Assembly: GCF_001519055.1 (NCBI RefSeq) | Contig: NZ_KQ954299.1 | Location: 1-64,000 of the forward strand | Direction of reading: 5' to 3' | DNA from: Novosphingobium sp. Fuku2-ISO-50 | Lineage (GTDB): Bacteria; Pseudomonadota; Alphaproteobacteria; Sphingomonadales; Sphingomonadaceae | DNA length: 64,000 nt | Part shown: piece after piece, positions 54,104 to 61,627 of the stretch | Layout of the letters: the number at the start of each line of letters is the position of its first letter | Numbering within the stretch: position 1 is the stretch's first letter | Translations under genes and position numbers: made by a program | Notes under the pieces: generated by a model | What the model saw: the letters and a program-made list of their open reading frames with translations, nothing else | Told to the model about the DNA's origin: nothing | Database searches by the model: none

Positions 54104-55564
54104 TCATTTCCACTCTACGTCAGGCAGTGCGCCCGACTTTTCGAGGAATTCGCGCACCTGCCCCCATTGGCCGTCGCGCTGGGCGTACATATGGTCGCCG
54201 ATGCGCGCGCGGCCCTGGCTGGTGAGATAGAACATCTCGTACAGTTCAACGCGGCTGCCCAGCGCCGAACCGGCAAAGTCCCACGCCGTGCGCATGATGC
54301 TGGCACGCTGCTCGGCGCTGATACCCGCCGCACCGGGCAGATATTTGCGCAGCGCATCGCCGATTTCAGGATCTTCGAACAGCTTGAGCGAGGGCGTGCA
54401 CAGCAGATTGTGCGATCCGATCGCGCGGATGATCTGGTTTACGCGCGTCATCCAGCCCGGCATGACACAGCGCAGCACCGACAGATCGCGATGCGGGAAG
54501 AAGGCTCCCGCGCCCCAGTCATGCGCGCGTGCCTCGGCGCCGACAATCGCCGAACGGGTGAGCGTAAGATAGGCGTGGATCTCGCCCAGCATTTCGGCCG
54601 CATCGGGACGGGCGATGCTGTTGCTGACCTTGAGGATGCTCGAACACAGATCATAGGCGAATTCGAGCTTCACCATCGCGCGGATCGCGGTCTGCTGCAG
54701 CGTGTTGCCCGGCGAAACGCCCTGGTTGAGGTTGTTGTAAACGTTGAGATCGCCATCGCAGAACACGCGCTCATAGGGCACTTCGACATCGTCAAAGATC
54801 ACGAAGGCATCCTGCTCGTCAAAGCGCGAGGAGAAGGGGGCGTCCTGCACGCTGGCATTGGTGCCATAATGGTCGCGGCAGATCTGGATCACACCCTTGG
54901 TCTTGACGGGGATCGAGAAGATCAGCGCATAGTCCTCTCCGCCCGACGGGATCGGGGACGAGGAATAGACATAAAGCTCGTCGGCCAGCGGCCCGAGCGT
55001 GGCCAGCACTTTGCCGCCGCGCACGATAATGCCGTTTTCGTTGCGACCCACCACGCGCAGCGTGAGGTCGGTGTTCATGCCCGCCAGATCGCCCACGCTC
55101 TTGTCGATATTGGCGTGCACGATGGTGTGGGTCATCGAGAGATCGCCCTCGATCACTTCGCGATGAAACTTCTTGAGGCGCTCATAGCCTTCGGGCTTGC
55201 CGCGCGCCCAGATGTCGGCGCGGGCGGTATGGCCCGACAGCACCACGTTCACATAGTCGGGCGTGCGTCCCAGCATGCCGTTTGAATAGCGCGCCAGACG
55301 CTCCAGCCCGCGGTGGCGGATCGCCAGATCTTCCGCGCTTCTGGGCAGCATCAGGCTGACATTCATCTTTTCGCCCGAGCGCTCGGGGTCGGAAATCAGG
55401 CAATCGTCGGCATACGTGTGCTGCCAGTCAAAATAGCCGGCCATGCCGTTTACCGATCCGGCCAAAAGCGGGTCGTCGGTTACGGACACCTTGTTTTCGC
55501 CCAGATAGACGACGCGGTCGTCGTTCAATCCGGCTTTATATTCGTCGCCTGTGCGAGCGGCCAT
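54104..55564 (-). CDS. FADH2-dependent phenol monooxygenase (HpaB family), copy 2
   Basis: 486-residue oxygenase component, clearly paralogous to the HpaB at 33907: shared GLNDDRVVYLGE/GLKDDRVVYLGD start, GRTPDYVNVVLSGH, HANIDKS, GIIVRGGKVLATLGPLADEL, GVSPGNTLQQTAIRA. ATG 55564 follows GGGGAG. No intact reductase is encoded beside it. Divergent from VAO copy 2 with operator copy G between them. It probably hydroxylates a related phenol or a later intermediate. Confidence 0.92.
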   Translation of the reverse strand: MAARTGDEYKAGLNDDRVVYLGENKVSVTDDPLLAGSVNGMAGYFDWQHTYADDCLISDPERSGEKMNVSLMLPRSAEDLAIRHRGLERLARYSNGMLGRTPDYVNVVLSGHTARADIWARGKPEGYERLKKFHREVIEGDLSMTHTIVHANIDKSVGDLAGMNTDLTLRVVGRNENGIIVRGGKVLATLGPLADELYVYSSSPIPSGGEDYALIFSIPVKTKGVIQICRDHYGTNASVQDAPFSSRFDEQDAFVIFDDVEVPYERVFCDGDLNVYNNLNQGVSPGNTLQQTAIRAMVKLEFAYDLCSSILKVSNSIARPDAAEMLGEIHAYLTLTRSAIVGAEARAHDWGAGAFFPHRDLSVLRCVMPGWMTRVNQIIRAIGSHNLLCTPSLKLFEDPEIGDALRKYLPGAAGISAEQRASIMRTAWDFAGSALGSRVELYEMFYLTSQGRARIGDHMYAQRDGQWGQVREFLEKSGALPDVEWK

Positions 55565-55629
55565 TGCATCATCTCCCCATCTATGGAAACAACTGTATTC
55601 ACGAGTCGTGGAATGCACAATGAAATGTC

Positions 55630-55646
55630 ATTCTGTCAACCGGAAC
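55630..55646. promoter_or_regulatory. Operator motif copy G
   Basis: ATTCTGTCAACCGGAAC between HpaB2 and VAO copy 2. On the minus strand it follows TTGAAA-N17-ATGGTT. A second arrangement, GAAT-GTC-GTTC (55680-55690), lies nearer the VAO gene. Confidence 0.55.
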
Positions 55647-55764
55647 CATGCACGCTGACGCTCTGGTTTCAAATTATGGAATGTCGTTCTGTTTTGTACA
55701 CGCGCGGAATGTGAAAGCGCCCGCCCGGTCAAGGGAGGGGCAAGACAAAGGGAAGAGTTGACCA

Positions 55765-57330
55765 ATGCCTGCCGTGCCAATGACTGCCGTGATCGCGCCG
55801 ATTGCCCCCAGTCCCGAAACCCTCAGCCGCACCCGCGAACGCTTTGCCGCTCTGCTGGGCGCTGATGCCGTCCTGAATGCGGATACCGGCCTTGGCGTGT
55901 TCCACGACCCCTTTGAAGGGCCGCAGGCGCAAGGCCATCAGCCTTCTCTCGCGATTCAGCCGGCCACTGTCGAGCAAGTGCAGGAAGCGCTGCGGCTGGC
56001 TCGTGAGCTGGGGATTCACGTGTGGACATCCTCGATGGGCCGCAATTTCGGCTATGGCGGCTCCGCGCCGGTGGTCGATGGCGGGGTGGTGCTCAATTTG
56101 CGCCGCATGAACCGCATTCTCGACATTGATGAACGCAATGGTTTTGCCGCGATTGAACCGGGGGTCACTTTCGCCGATCTTTATGCCGCTTTGCGCAAGG
56201 ATGATATTCCCCTGATGATGTCCGTGCCCGATCTGGGTTGGGGCAGCATGACCGCCAACGCGCTTGAACATGGCATTGGCTACAATGTTCTTGGCGACCA
56301 TGCCTCGGCGCTGTGCGGGCTGGAGGTGGTGCTGCCTGACGGATCGCTGCTGCACACCGGGCAAGGCGGCATCCCCGACAGCCCGCTGTGGCACTGCCAC
56401 CGACGCGGCTTTGGCCCTGCGGTCGACGATTTGTTCAAGCAATCCAACCTTGGCATTGTCACCAAGGCGGGCGTGCAGCTCATGCCCCGCCCGGAAGTGA
56501 TCATGACCGGCACGATCCGCTGCGAGGGCAAGGAGGATGTCGGCCCCTTGCTCGATATGGTGCGCCGCCTGTTGCAGGCAGGCGTACTGCAAGGCGTGCC
56601 GATGCTGGTCAGTTCCCCCCCTTCGGCCACGGGTGATGGCGGCGGCGCTTTCACCGCCGAAAATCTGCGCAAGGTGCTGCGCCCCGGGCGCTGGAACCTG
56701 CGCTTTGGTCTTTATGGCCACGAAGCGCTGGTGGCCTCGCGACGCGCGATCCTCGAGGCCGAGGTGGCCAAGATCCCGGGCGCCGTGCTCGAGGCGCGAA
56801 CGTATGCCGGCGATTCCGGGCCAGACGAGGTCGAACCGCGCGATCTGATTGCGGCGGGCATTCCCAATCAGGTGTTGCTGGAGAGACTTACCGGCGTCTT
56901 CGGCAAGAATTTCGGCCATATGGATTTTTCACCGGTCCTGCCCTTCGACGCCGCCTATGCCCACCGCACGGAATCCTTGCTGGGGGAAACGATGGCGCGC
57001 TTTGGGTTGATCGGTGCTTTCGGCCTTTTGTGCTTTCCGCGCAGCATGGTGAGCGCCAGCCTGATCATGTTCGACGCCTCCGATCAGGCGCGCGTCGATG
57101 CTGCGCGCGTGGCGGTACGTCATCTGTGCGACGAAGTGGCCGGCTGGGGCTGTGCGCCCTATCGCGCCCATGTCGCGCTGGTCGATCATGTGCAGGACAA
57201 ATTTGCCTATAACGATGGCGCGATGGCGCGTTTTTACACGCGGTTGAAGGACGCGCTCGATCCGGCAGGCATGCTGGCGCCGGGCAACCACGGCATCTGG
57301 GCCAGCGGGCAGCGTCCCGATGGGGGCTAG
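55765..57330 (+). CDS. VAO-family FAD flavoprotein, copy 2
   Basis: 521 residues, similar to copy 1 along its length: SSMGRNFGYGGSAPVVDGG, GYNVLGDHASALCGLEVVLPDG, FKQSNLGIVTKAG, and FGHMDFSPV with the His proposed to hold FAD. GGGAAGAG precedes the ATG. Unlike copy 1 there is no adjacent cytochrome c, so it may be an O2-using oxidase or share the other cytochrome. Its stop codon TAG is also the first three bases of the 76-bp palindrome. Confidence 0.9.
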   Translation: MPAVPMTAVIAPIAPSPETLSRTRERFAALLGADAVLNADTGLGVFHDPFEGPQAQGHQPSLAIQPATVEQVQEALRLARELGIHVWTSSMGRNFGYGGSAPVVDGGVVLNLRRMNRILDIDERNGFAAIEPGVTFADLYAALRKDDIPLMMSVPDLGWGSMTANALEHGIGYNVLGDHASALCGLEVVLPDGSLLHTGQGGIPDSPLWHCHRRGFGPAVDDLFKQSNLGIVTKAGVQLMPRPEVIMTGTIRCEGKEDVGPLLDMVRRLLQAGVLQGVPMLVSSPPSATGDGGGAFTAENLRKVLRPGRWNLRFGLYGHEALVASRRAILEAEVAKIPGAVLEARTYAGDSGPDEVEPRDLIAAGIPNQVLLERLTGVFGKNFGHMDFSPVLPFDAAYAHRTESLLGETMARFGLIGAFGLLCFPRSMVSASLIMFDASDQARVDAARVAVRHLCDEVAGWGCAPYRAHVALVDHVQDKFAYNDGAMARFYTRLKDALDPAGMLAPGNHGIWASGQRPDGG

Positions 57331-57403
57331 TGGATTGTTTTGACATTTGCATCCCGCCATCCGGATAGCATGGTCGCAAATGTCAAAATCGGAAAATCCA
57401 CTA
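57328..57403. repeat. 76-bp palindromic element, unit 1
   Basis: Outer arms TAGTGGATT / AATCCACTA (57328-57336, 57395-57403). Inner arms TTTTGACATTTGC / GCAAATGTCAAAA (57338-57350, 57376-57388). The centre is unpaired. It begins at the stop codon of VAO copy 2. Confidence 0.9.
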
Positions 57404-57417
57404 TAATCAAATGGTTA

Positions 57418-57493
57418 TAGTGGTCCGAAAAGATTCTGACATTTGCACACTACCTAGCCGAGAGCGGTAGCAAATGTCAGAATCGGACCACTA
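57418..57493. repeat. 76-bp palindromic element, unit 2
   Basis: Same length and layout as unit 1. Outer arms TAGTGGTCC / GGACCACTA; inner arms GATTCTGACATTTGC / GCAAATGTCAGAATC (57432-57446, 57470-57484); a small inner TACC/GGTA stem. The 14 bases between units are bounded by CCACTATAA and TTATAGTGG, themselves inverted. Confidence 0.9.
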
Positions 57494-57692
57494 GGGCGTA
57501 AACTTCGGTGCGCCCCGACGGCAGGCATCGGGTCATACTGTGGTGACGGTTCGGACGGTGGCGTTCCTTGCTGTCGGCGCTGCGGCGGTCCAATCCGGCG
57601 TTGGGCATTGCCCTGGCCATCGTGGCTGCCCTCCCGGGATTGGAGGGCATAAGGCGGCTTGTGGTGACGATGCGTGACGGCGAGCGGAGCCG
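57494..57692. other. Region between the palindromes and the sigma gene
   Basis: Together with the palindromes this makes 362 bases without a gene. I see no clear promoter or coding potential in this part. Confidence 0.4.
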
Positions 57693-58400
57693 ATGACGCG
57701 ATATGCCGAACCAAATGGAAAGCAGGATTTGCAGTGCGACTGCGCCGGGGGCATACCATCTCCATGCCACGGTCCTGCCAGTCCAGCCTTGCATCATGGT
57801 TTGCCGGTGCCTGATGCCGCCCGGACAGGCGGTCTGCGCGCCGTTCTGCATGACCAGCGCGGCGCAATCTTGCGTTTCCTTGCCGCGCGCTCGGGCAGTG
57901 CGGACCTTGCCCAGGACCTTTTTCAGGAATTGTGGTTGCGTCTGGACAATGCCGATCAGGGGCCGGTTGCCAATCCTGTCGCCTATCTGATGCGTGCGGC
58001 CAACAACCTCATGCTTGATTATCGCCGGGGCGAACTGCGTGCATGGGCCCGCGATGCGGCGTGGCTCGTTTCCGACAATCCAGCCATGCAGGCACCCGAA
58101 TCGCTGGCAGACCCGGCCCCTGCCGCCGATGACATGATTGCTGCGCGGCAGGAAGCTGCCTTGATGCGGCGCGCGATCGCAACCCTGCCGCCCGGCGCCC
58201 GCCGGGCCCTGACGTTGCACCGCTTCGATGGATTGGCGCATGCCGAGGTGGCTGCGGTCATGGGCATCAGCCGCAGCGGAGTGGAAAAGCACATCGCCGT
58301 TGCCATGAAACACCTTCGTCGCGCCGTGATGGACTGGGGTGAAGCCTCGTCGACGGCGTCTGTCAGTCAGAGCGATATGCAAGAGCCCCGTCATGACTGA
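57693..58400 (+). CDS. ECF RNA polymerase sigma factor (FecI-like)
   Basis: Alternative sigma factor expected to switch on the TonB receptor downstream. Region 2 is AILRFLAARSGSADLAQDLFQELWLR (about 56-81). Region 4 (about 165-210) has IATLPPGARRALTLHRFDG and the helix-turn-helix VAAVMGISRSGVEKHI. The 235-residue form from ATG 57693 has an odd Cys/His/Pro-rich leader; GTG 57807 would give 197 residues, nearer the family norm. Its stop overlaps the FecR start by 8 bases. Confidence 0.88.
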   Translation: MTRYAEPNGKQDLQCDCAGGIPSPCHGPASPALHHGLPVPDAARTGGLRAVLHDQRGAILRFLAARSGSADLAQDLFQELWLRLDNADQGPVANPVAYLMRAANNLMLDYRRGELRAWARDAAWLVSDNPAMQAPESLADPAPAADDMIAARQEAALMRRAIATLPPGARRALTLHRFDGLAHAEVAAVMGISRSGVEKHIAVAMKHLRRAVMDWGEASSTASVSQSDMQEPRHD

Positions 58401-59376
58401 CGACATTATCCTTGACGCCGCCGCGCAATGGCATGGGCAGGTGACCGCCAGCACGGTGGATTGGGATGCCTTCACCCTTTGGCTGGAGTCAGACCCACGG
58501 AATGCGCGCGCCTATGACGCGGTTGCACTGGCCGAAACGCTGCTCGACGATTGCGCGCCCGCACTCGCCGTCCCGCTGGCTGCGAATGACGACATGCCGG
58601 CAGGGGAAGCCTCCGCACCGGCAAGGTCGTGGTCACGACTGGCGACCGCAACGGGGCTTGCGGGACTGCTGACGCTGGCGGCAGCGCTGGTTCTGGCTTT
58701 GCTGCCCCATCGACCGGGCAGTCAAACCTGGCAGACCGGCGATCGGGCGCAATCGCTGGCCATGGCTGACGGCACGCGGATCGCACTCGCCCCCCGCAGC
58801 CTCCTCACGCGCGAGGGCGACCACCTCACGCTGACCGGCGATGCGGTCTTTGCCGTGCCACACCGACCGGACCGGACGCTGACGATCACCGCTGGCGAAT
58901 TGACGGTCAGCGATATCGGCACGCATTTTGATCTGCGCAACGATGACGGCACGATCCGCCTGACGATCGACGAAGGGCAAGTGCGCGTCGCCGGTGCGCG
59001 GCTGGCGCGCGCGCTCACGCTCATGGGCGGGCAGGCGCTGGCATTTGATCCCCGCACTGCGCAAATCGTGGTTGGTCCCGCCCGCGCCGGAGCGACCGGC
59101 GACTGGCAGCGCGGGCAATTGTCCTATCGCGACACGCCATTGCCGCTGGTGGCGGCCGATATTGCACGATATGGGCGAGGGCCGCTTCGCGTCGATGATG
59201 CGATTGCGCAGCAGCACTTTTCGGGAACGCTTCGGCTTGGTACTGGTCACGACCCCGCACAGGACCTGGCGCGCCTCATGGCGCTTGACCTTGCCATGTC
59301 TGGCCATGGCGCTGTGCTGCGTGCCGCTCACCAAGGCCACGGCGCAGGAAGCACCGCAGGTCGTCCATCGGATTAA
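58393..59376 (+). CDS. FecR-family anti-sigma factor
   Basis: 327-residue inner-membrane signal transducer between receptor and sigma factor. N-terminal FecR_N/DUF4880 motif (AAAQWHGQVTASTVDWDAF, WLESDPRNARAYDAV), one membrane helix (about 84-105, GLAGLLTLAAALVLALL), then the periplasmic FecR domain (SLAMADGTRIALAPRS). ATG 58393 overlaps the sigma stop. The 3-prime end overlaps the likely start of the receptor gene. Confidence 0.88.
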   Translation: MTDDIILDAAAQWHGQVTASTVDWDAFTLWLESDPRNARAYDAVALAETLLDDCAPALAVPLAANDDMPAGEASAPARSWSRLATATGLAGLLTLAAALVLALLPHRPGSQTWQTGDRAQSLAMADGTRIALAPRSLLTREGDHLTLTGDAVFAVPHRPDRTLTITAGELTVSDIGTHFDLRNDDGTIRLTIDEGQVRVAGARLARALTLMGGQALAFDPRTAQIVVGPARAGATGDWQRGQLSYRDTPLPLVAADIARYGRGPLRVDDAIAQQHFSGTLRLGTGHDPAQDLARLMALDLAMSGHGAVLRAAHQGHGAGSTAGRPSD

Positions 59377-61624
59377 CCTGCCTGCGCTGCCGATGGCGCG
59401 CACTATCGCGGTCATTGCGCAGACGTATGATGTGGCGATTGGTACGCCCGGCGATTGGCCTCCCGTCATTGCCGCGCCGGTGCATGGTCGGCTGACCGTC
59501 GGCGAGGCGCTGCGTGCAGCGCTCAGGCGTTCGGGCTGGCATGCCCGCGCCGTCGACGTTTCGACCTGGCGGATCGAGCCCGGAGCCGAAACGCCGCTAC
59601 GCCGCATTCCTCCTGCAGCCCCGCCCGAAACCAGGGGCGCGGACCTTTCCGTAACCGGAACAAAACGCAGCCTGACTTTGCGCAACCTGCCGATGTCGGG
59701 CGAAGTCGTGACGCTGGGCGATCAAGCCGCGCTTCGTCCCCCGCTCGATGCCGCAACGCTGGCCGCGCGATTGCCCGGCCTGACGCTCGGCGGACCGGGC
59801 GCGGGCCAGAGCCGCCTGTTTCTGCAAGGTGTGGCCGACAGCGCTTTCAATGGTGCTGCGCCGGCTACGGTGGCCGTGGTCCTCGACAACGCCCGTGTGT
59901 CTTTTGCCGGGGCCGCGCCGGAAATACGCCTGGTCGATATCGATCGGGTCGAAGTGCTCGAAGGGCCGCAGGGCACGCTCTATGGGGCTGGCACACTCGG
60001 CGGGATCTATCGCATGGTCACCAATCGCCCCGACCTCGACCGTGCGAGCGGCGACTGGACGGTGTGGGGCGGCGGCACCAGCGGGGCAAGGGGCGGTCCC
60101 GACGGCGGCGGCAGCGCGGTCGTCAATGTGCCGGTCGTGCCAGGCATGGTGGCCTTGCGCGCGGTCGGTTATGACGATCATGTCGCCGGCTGGATCCGTT
60201 CCACCGGTCAGGATGCGACCAATTCGACCAACACTGCCGGAGGGCGGCTGGCGCTTGCAGCCGCTCCCGGCGGTCGCTGGCGGATCGAGGCCACGCTCAT
60301 GACCCAGTCGATCCGCACCGCCGACAGCGGGTATGTCTATGCCCCAAACACCCTGACCCGCCCAGCGCAGGCGGCCGAACCGAGCGCGAGTTCGATCGAT
60401 CATGCGGGCCTGACGGTGACCGGGCCGCTTGGTGCTGGCGAACTCGTCGTGACGACGAGCCGGACGATCCTCGATACCCGGCTGACGTTCGATGCGACAC
60501 AGGGGGCAGGGGCTTTCGGCCTGTCCGATCCTGCGGCGTTCATGGAATGGACCCACGAAGCGCTATGGGACAACGAAGTGCGTACAACCGGCCATGCGGG
60601 AGCCTTGAGCTGGGTCGCCGGGGCTTCCTGGTTCCTCGTCGATTATGCGCGTCAGCACAGTCTGACCGGCAAGGGTGGTGAAACCGTCGGGCTTGATGTC
60701 CTGAACCGATCGACGAGCGAGCTTGCCGGATTTGCCGACGCATCGCTTACATTTGCACGGCATTGGCAGATCGACCTTGGCGCCCGGCTGTCGCGTGACA
60801 GGCTCGATGAAACGCTGGCGGTCCCGGGCAATACCACCAACACCACGGTTCAGCGCAGCACCCACGTCAGTCCGAGCATGGCCCTGTCATGGCATCCGCG
60901 CGCGGCAACGACCGCCTTTGCGCGCGTTGCGACTGCCTTTCGCCAGGGCGAGCTGGACCAGCAGGTTCCAGCGTCCGACGGCAACGACCCGACATCCCCC
61001 GGCGATCATCTGGCAACCGCAGAACTCGGCGTCCGACAAACGTTCGCGGGCAATGGGCTGCTGACGATCAGCGCGCATTACACGCAGTGGAACGACATGA
61101 CGGCGGACACGCTGTTGTCGAACAACATCGTTGCCACGCGCGATGCCGGTTCGGCCCGGATTGTCGGCGCGCAAGGGCAAGTCCGCTTCGTGCCCGCGAA
61201 AGGCTGGCGCGTCGAGGGGGGATGGGAAACGGAAGCGGCCCATCTTGTGCGAAATCAGCTCGGCCATGCGCTTGAAGATACCCGCCTGCCCGTGGTGCCG
61301 GTCTATACCGTGCGGCTCGCCGCCCATCGCACCTTCGGCATCCTTGGCGGCACGGCGGAGCTTGGCGGTGATCTGCGCCAGATCGGCCCCGGTCGACTGA
61401 GCTTTGACTCCGACCTGGACCGGCGGATCGCGCCCCGGCTGGAAACCGGCGTATCGGGCGAAATCCGCTGGTCGCATGTGCTGGCCGCGATCCGCATCGA
61501 CAATCTGCTCGACGCGCGCAGCGATACCTATGCCTATGGCAATCCGCTGCGTCTGACGACCAGTCAGCAATTCGTGCCAATGCGCCCGCGCGCGATCCTG
61601 CTGTCGCTCGGTTTCCGGCCCTGA
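59195..61624 (+). CDS. TonB-dependent transducer receptor with STN domain
   Basis: FecA/FpvA-like outer-membrane receptor that signals through the adjacent FecR and sigma factor. A signal segment (LTLPCLAMALCC to TKATAQ) is followed by an STN domain (ALPMARTIAVIAQTYDVAI, VGEALRAALRRSGWHARAV). The plug includes VEVLEGPQGTLYGAGTLGG; the barrel ends LLSLGFRP, not Phe-last. The start is uncertain: ATG 59195 (used here), TTG 59237, TTG 59285 or ATG 59306, all inside the FecR gene. The ligand could be iron or another chelate. Confidence 0.82.
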   Translation: MMRLRSSTFRERFGLVLVTTPHRTWRASWRLTLPCLAMALCCVPLTKATAQEAPQVVHRINLPALPMARTIAVIAQTYDVAIGTPGDWPPVIAAPVHGRLTVGEALRAALRRSGWHARAVDVSTWRIEPGAETPLRRIPPAAPPETRGADLSVTGTKRSLTLRNLPMSGEVVTLGDQAALRPPLDAATLAARLPGLTLGGPGAGQSRLFLQGVADSAFNGAAPATVAVVLDNARVSFAGAAPEIRLVDIDRVEVLEGPQGTLYGAGTLGGIYRMVTNRPDLDRASGDWTVWGGGTSGARGGPDGGGSAVVNVPVVPGMVALRAVGYDDHVAGWIRSTGQDATNSTNTAGGRLALAAAPGGRWRIEATLMTQSIRTADSGYVYAPNTLTRPAQAAEPSASSIDHAGLTVTGPLGAGELVVTTSRTILDTRLTFDATQGAGAFGLSDPAAFMEWTHEALWDNEVRTTGHAGALSWVAGASWFLVDYARQHSLTGKGGETVGLDVLNRSTSELAGFADASLTFARHWQIDLGARLSRDRLDETLAVPGNTTNTTVQRSTHVSPSMALSWHPRAATTAFARVATAFRQGELDQQVPASDGNDPTSPGDHLATAELGVRQTFAGNGLLTISAHYTQWNDMTADTLLSNNIVATRDAGSARIVGAQGQVRFVPAKGWRVEGGWETEAAHLVRNQLGHALEDTRLPVVPVYTVRLAAHRTFGILGGTAELGGDLRQIGPGRLSFDSDLDRRIAPRLETGVSGEIRWSHVLAAIRIDNLLDARSDTYAYGNPLRLTTSQQFVPMRPRAILLSLGFRP

Positions 61625-61627
61625 TCC

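Noticed and set aside
57328..57493. CRISPR array or phage attachment site
   Set aside because: Only two units, each internally palindromic with a 14-base gap; no cas genes, integrase or tRNA nearby.
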